Source: Candidatus Moranbacteria bacterium RIFOXYA12_FULL_35_19
Lineage (GTDB): Bacteria > Patescibacteriota > Minisyncoccia > Moranbacterales > UBA2206
Direction of reading: 5' to 3'
NCBI GenBank assembly: GCA_001784805.1
Contig: MFSE01000021.1
Location: 68,241-117,215, forward strand
Length of the DNA: 48,975 nt
The position numbers and the translations under genes are program-made. Below, piece by piece: positions 48,858 to 48,975 of this stretch; positions within the stretch are counted from its first letter, which is position 1; every line of letters begins with the position of its first letter. The notes beneath the pieces were generated by a model that made no database searches, was not told where the DNA came from, and saw only the letters and a list, made by a program, of their open reading frames with translations.

Positions 48858-48891
48858 GCAATAATTTTATAAAAAAGCTTGAAATAAGCCA
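48858..48891. repeat. 34-bp direct repeat, copy 2 (terminator of the transposase on the minus strand)
   Basis: Identical to 41687-41720. On the minus strand it forms GCTTATTTCAAGC followed by TTTTTT, 34 bases after the transposase stop codon, so here it has a natural role as terminator. Confidence 0.85.
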
Positions 48892-48924
48892 AGATATTGA
48901 ATTCAAGAATTTAGAGCCCCTTTT

Positions 48925-48975
48925 TTAGAACTCTAGAGCGATAACTTCGTTAGGTGTTAAGTAATTAAGGGCTTT
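48925..48975 (-). CDS. Transposase, C-terminal end (runs off window)
   Basis: On the minus strand the last 16 codons read KALNYLTPNEVIALEF and stop. The ALNYLTPNE pattern is the usual ending of IS3/IS481-type integrase-core (rve) transposases. The rest of the gene lies beyond the right edge, so the family cannot be fixed. It is followed by a terminator that is part of the 34-bp direct repeat. Confidence 0.6.
   Translation of the reverse strand, partial: KALNYLTPNEVIALEF

Overview
The window looks like a chromosomal segment of an ultra-small, AT-rich bacterium of the Candidate Phyla Radiation (Patescibacteria), probably a Parcubacteria- or Moranbacteria-type lineage. This is inferred from gene content and style: short intergenic gaps, single-copy translation genes, a SipW/TasA-like surface cluster, a DUF11-type membrane protein, small GxxExxY and GIY-YIG proteins, and many palindromic repeats. 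UGA acts as an ordinary stop codon (argS and rsmI end in it), so this is not a UGA-recoding lineage. No rRNA, tRNA or CRISPR array was seen.

Layout. 1-5.6 kb: the 3' end of argS, a GT4 glycosyltransferase, a GxxExxY gene exactly enclosed by inverted repeats, and ileS. 5.6-8.3 kb: three small genes, several predicted structured RNAs, a secreted CAP-domain protein, and a GIY-YIG gene enclosed by a perfect 21-bp inverted repeat. 8.3-12.2 kb: a surface cluster with a TasA/camelysin-like protein, SipW-type signal peptidase, a lamin-tail protein with a long Lys/Glu tail, and a membrane protein. 12.3-16 kb: a stand-alone receiver domain, recO, a DUF11-like membrane protein, and two long hairpin elements. 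16-19.7 kb: tgt, a peptidase-U32 family gene with a broken copy of its 5' end, and a geranylgeranyl-reductase-family flavoprotein. 20-22.4 kb: a lipoprotein/secreted unknown, a PaaX-C/Cas2-like regulator candidate and a membrane protein; the last two have the same palindrome over their promoters. 22.4-32.4 kb: glyS, M32 and M16 peptidases, an AI-2E-type permease, rsmI, a second GxxExxY gene, metG, tatD and an RsuA/RluF-type pseudouridine synthase. 32.4-40.4 kb: a complete F1Fo ATP synthase set (AtpI/Z-like, B, E, F, second AtpZ-like, H, A, G, D, C), with a separate minus-strand transcription unit inserted between atpG and atpD. 40.4-49 kb: an accessory region with Fic, a decayed AbiE toxin-antitoxin pair, a T-box riboswitch upstream of a GCS2-like gene broken by one in-frame stop, an AstE/AspA-like hydrolase, a three-gene ABC exporter, a DUF218 protein and the 3' end of a transposase.

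The strongest unexplained signal is the repeat biology. Several palindromic families are scattered between genes and also sit in frame inside essential genes (argS, ileS, metG, tgt, tatD, atpD twice, probably the glyS N-terminus, and the U32 gene). One AT-rich family (units TACNAA, with N largely uniform within a copy) occurs as ~90-bp empty hairpins and once as a 471-bp form whose loop is exactly a GxxExxY nuclease-like ORF. The GIY-YIG gene has the same arrangement with a different repeat. Together they suggest minimal hairpin-plus-nuclease mobile cassettes. Other points worth testing are the T-box in an apparent CPR genome, the two-carboxylate (Na+-type) c-subunit, the split ATP synthase operon, and the palindromic operator candidate at the PaaX-like gene.
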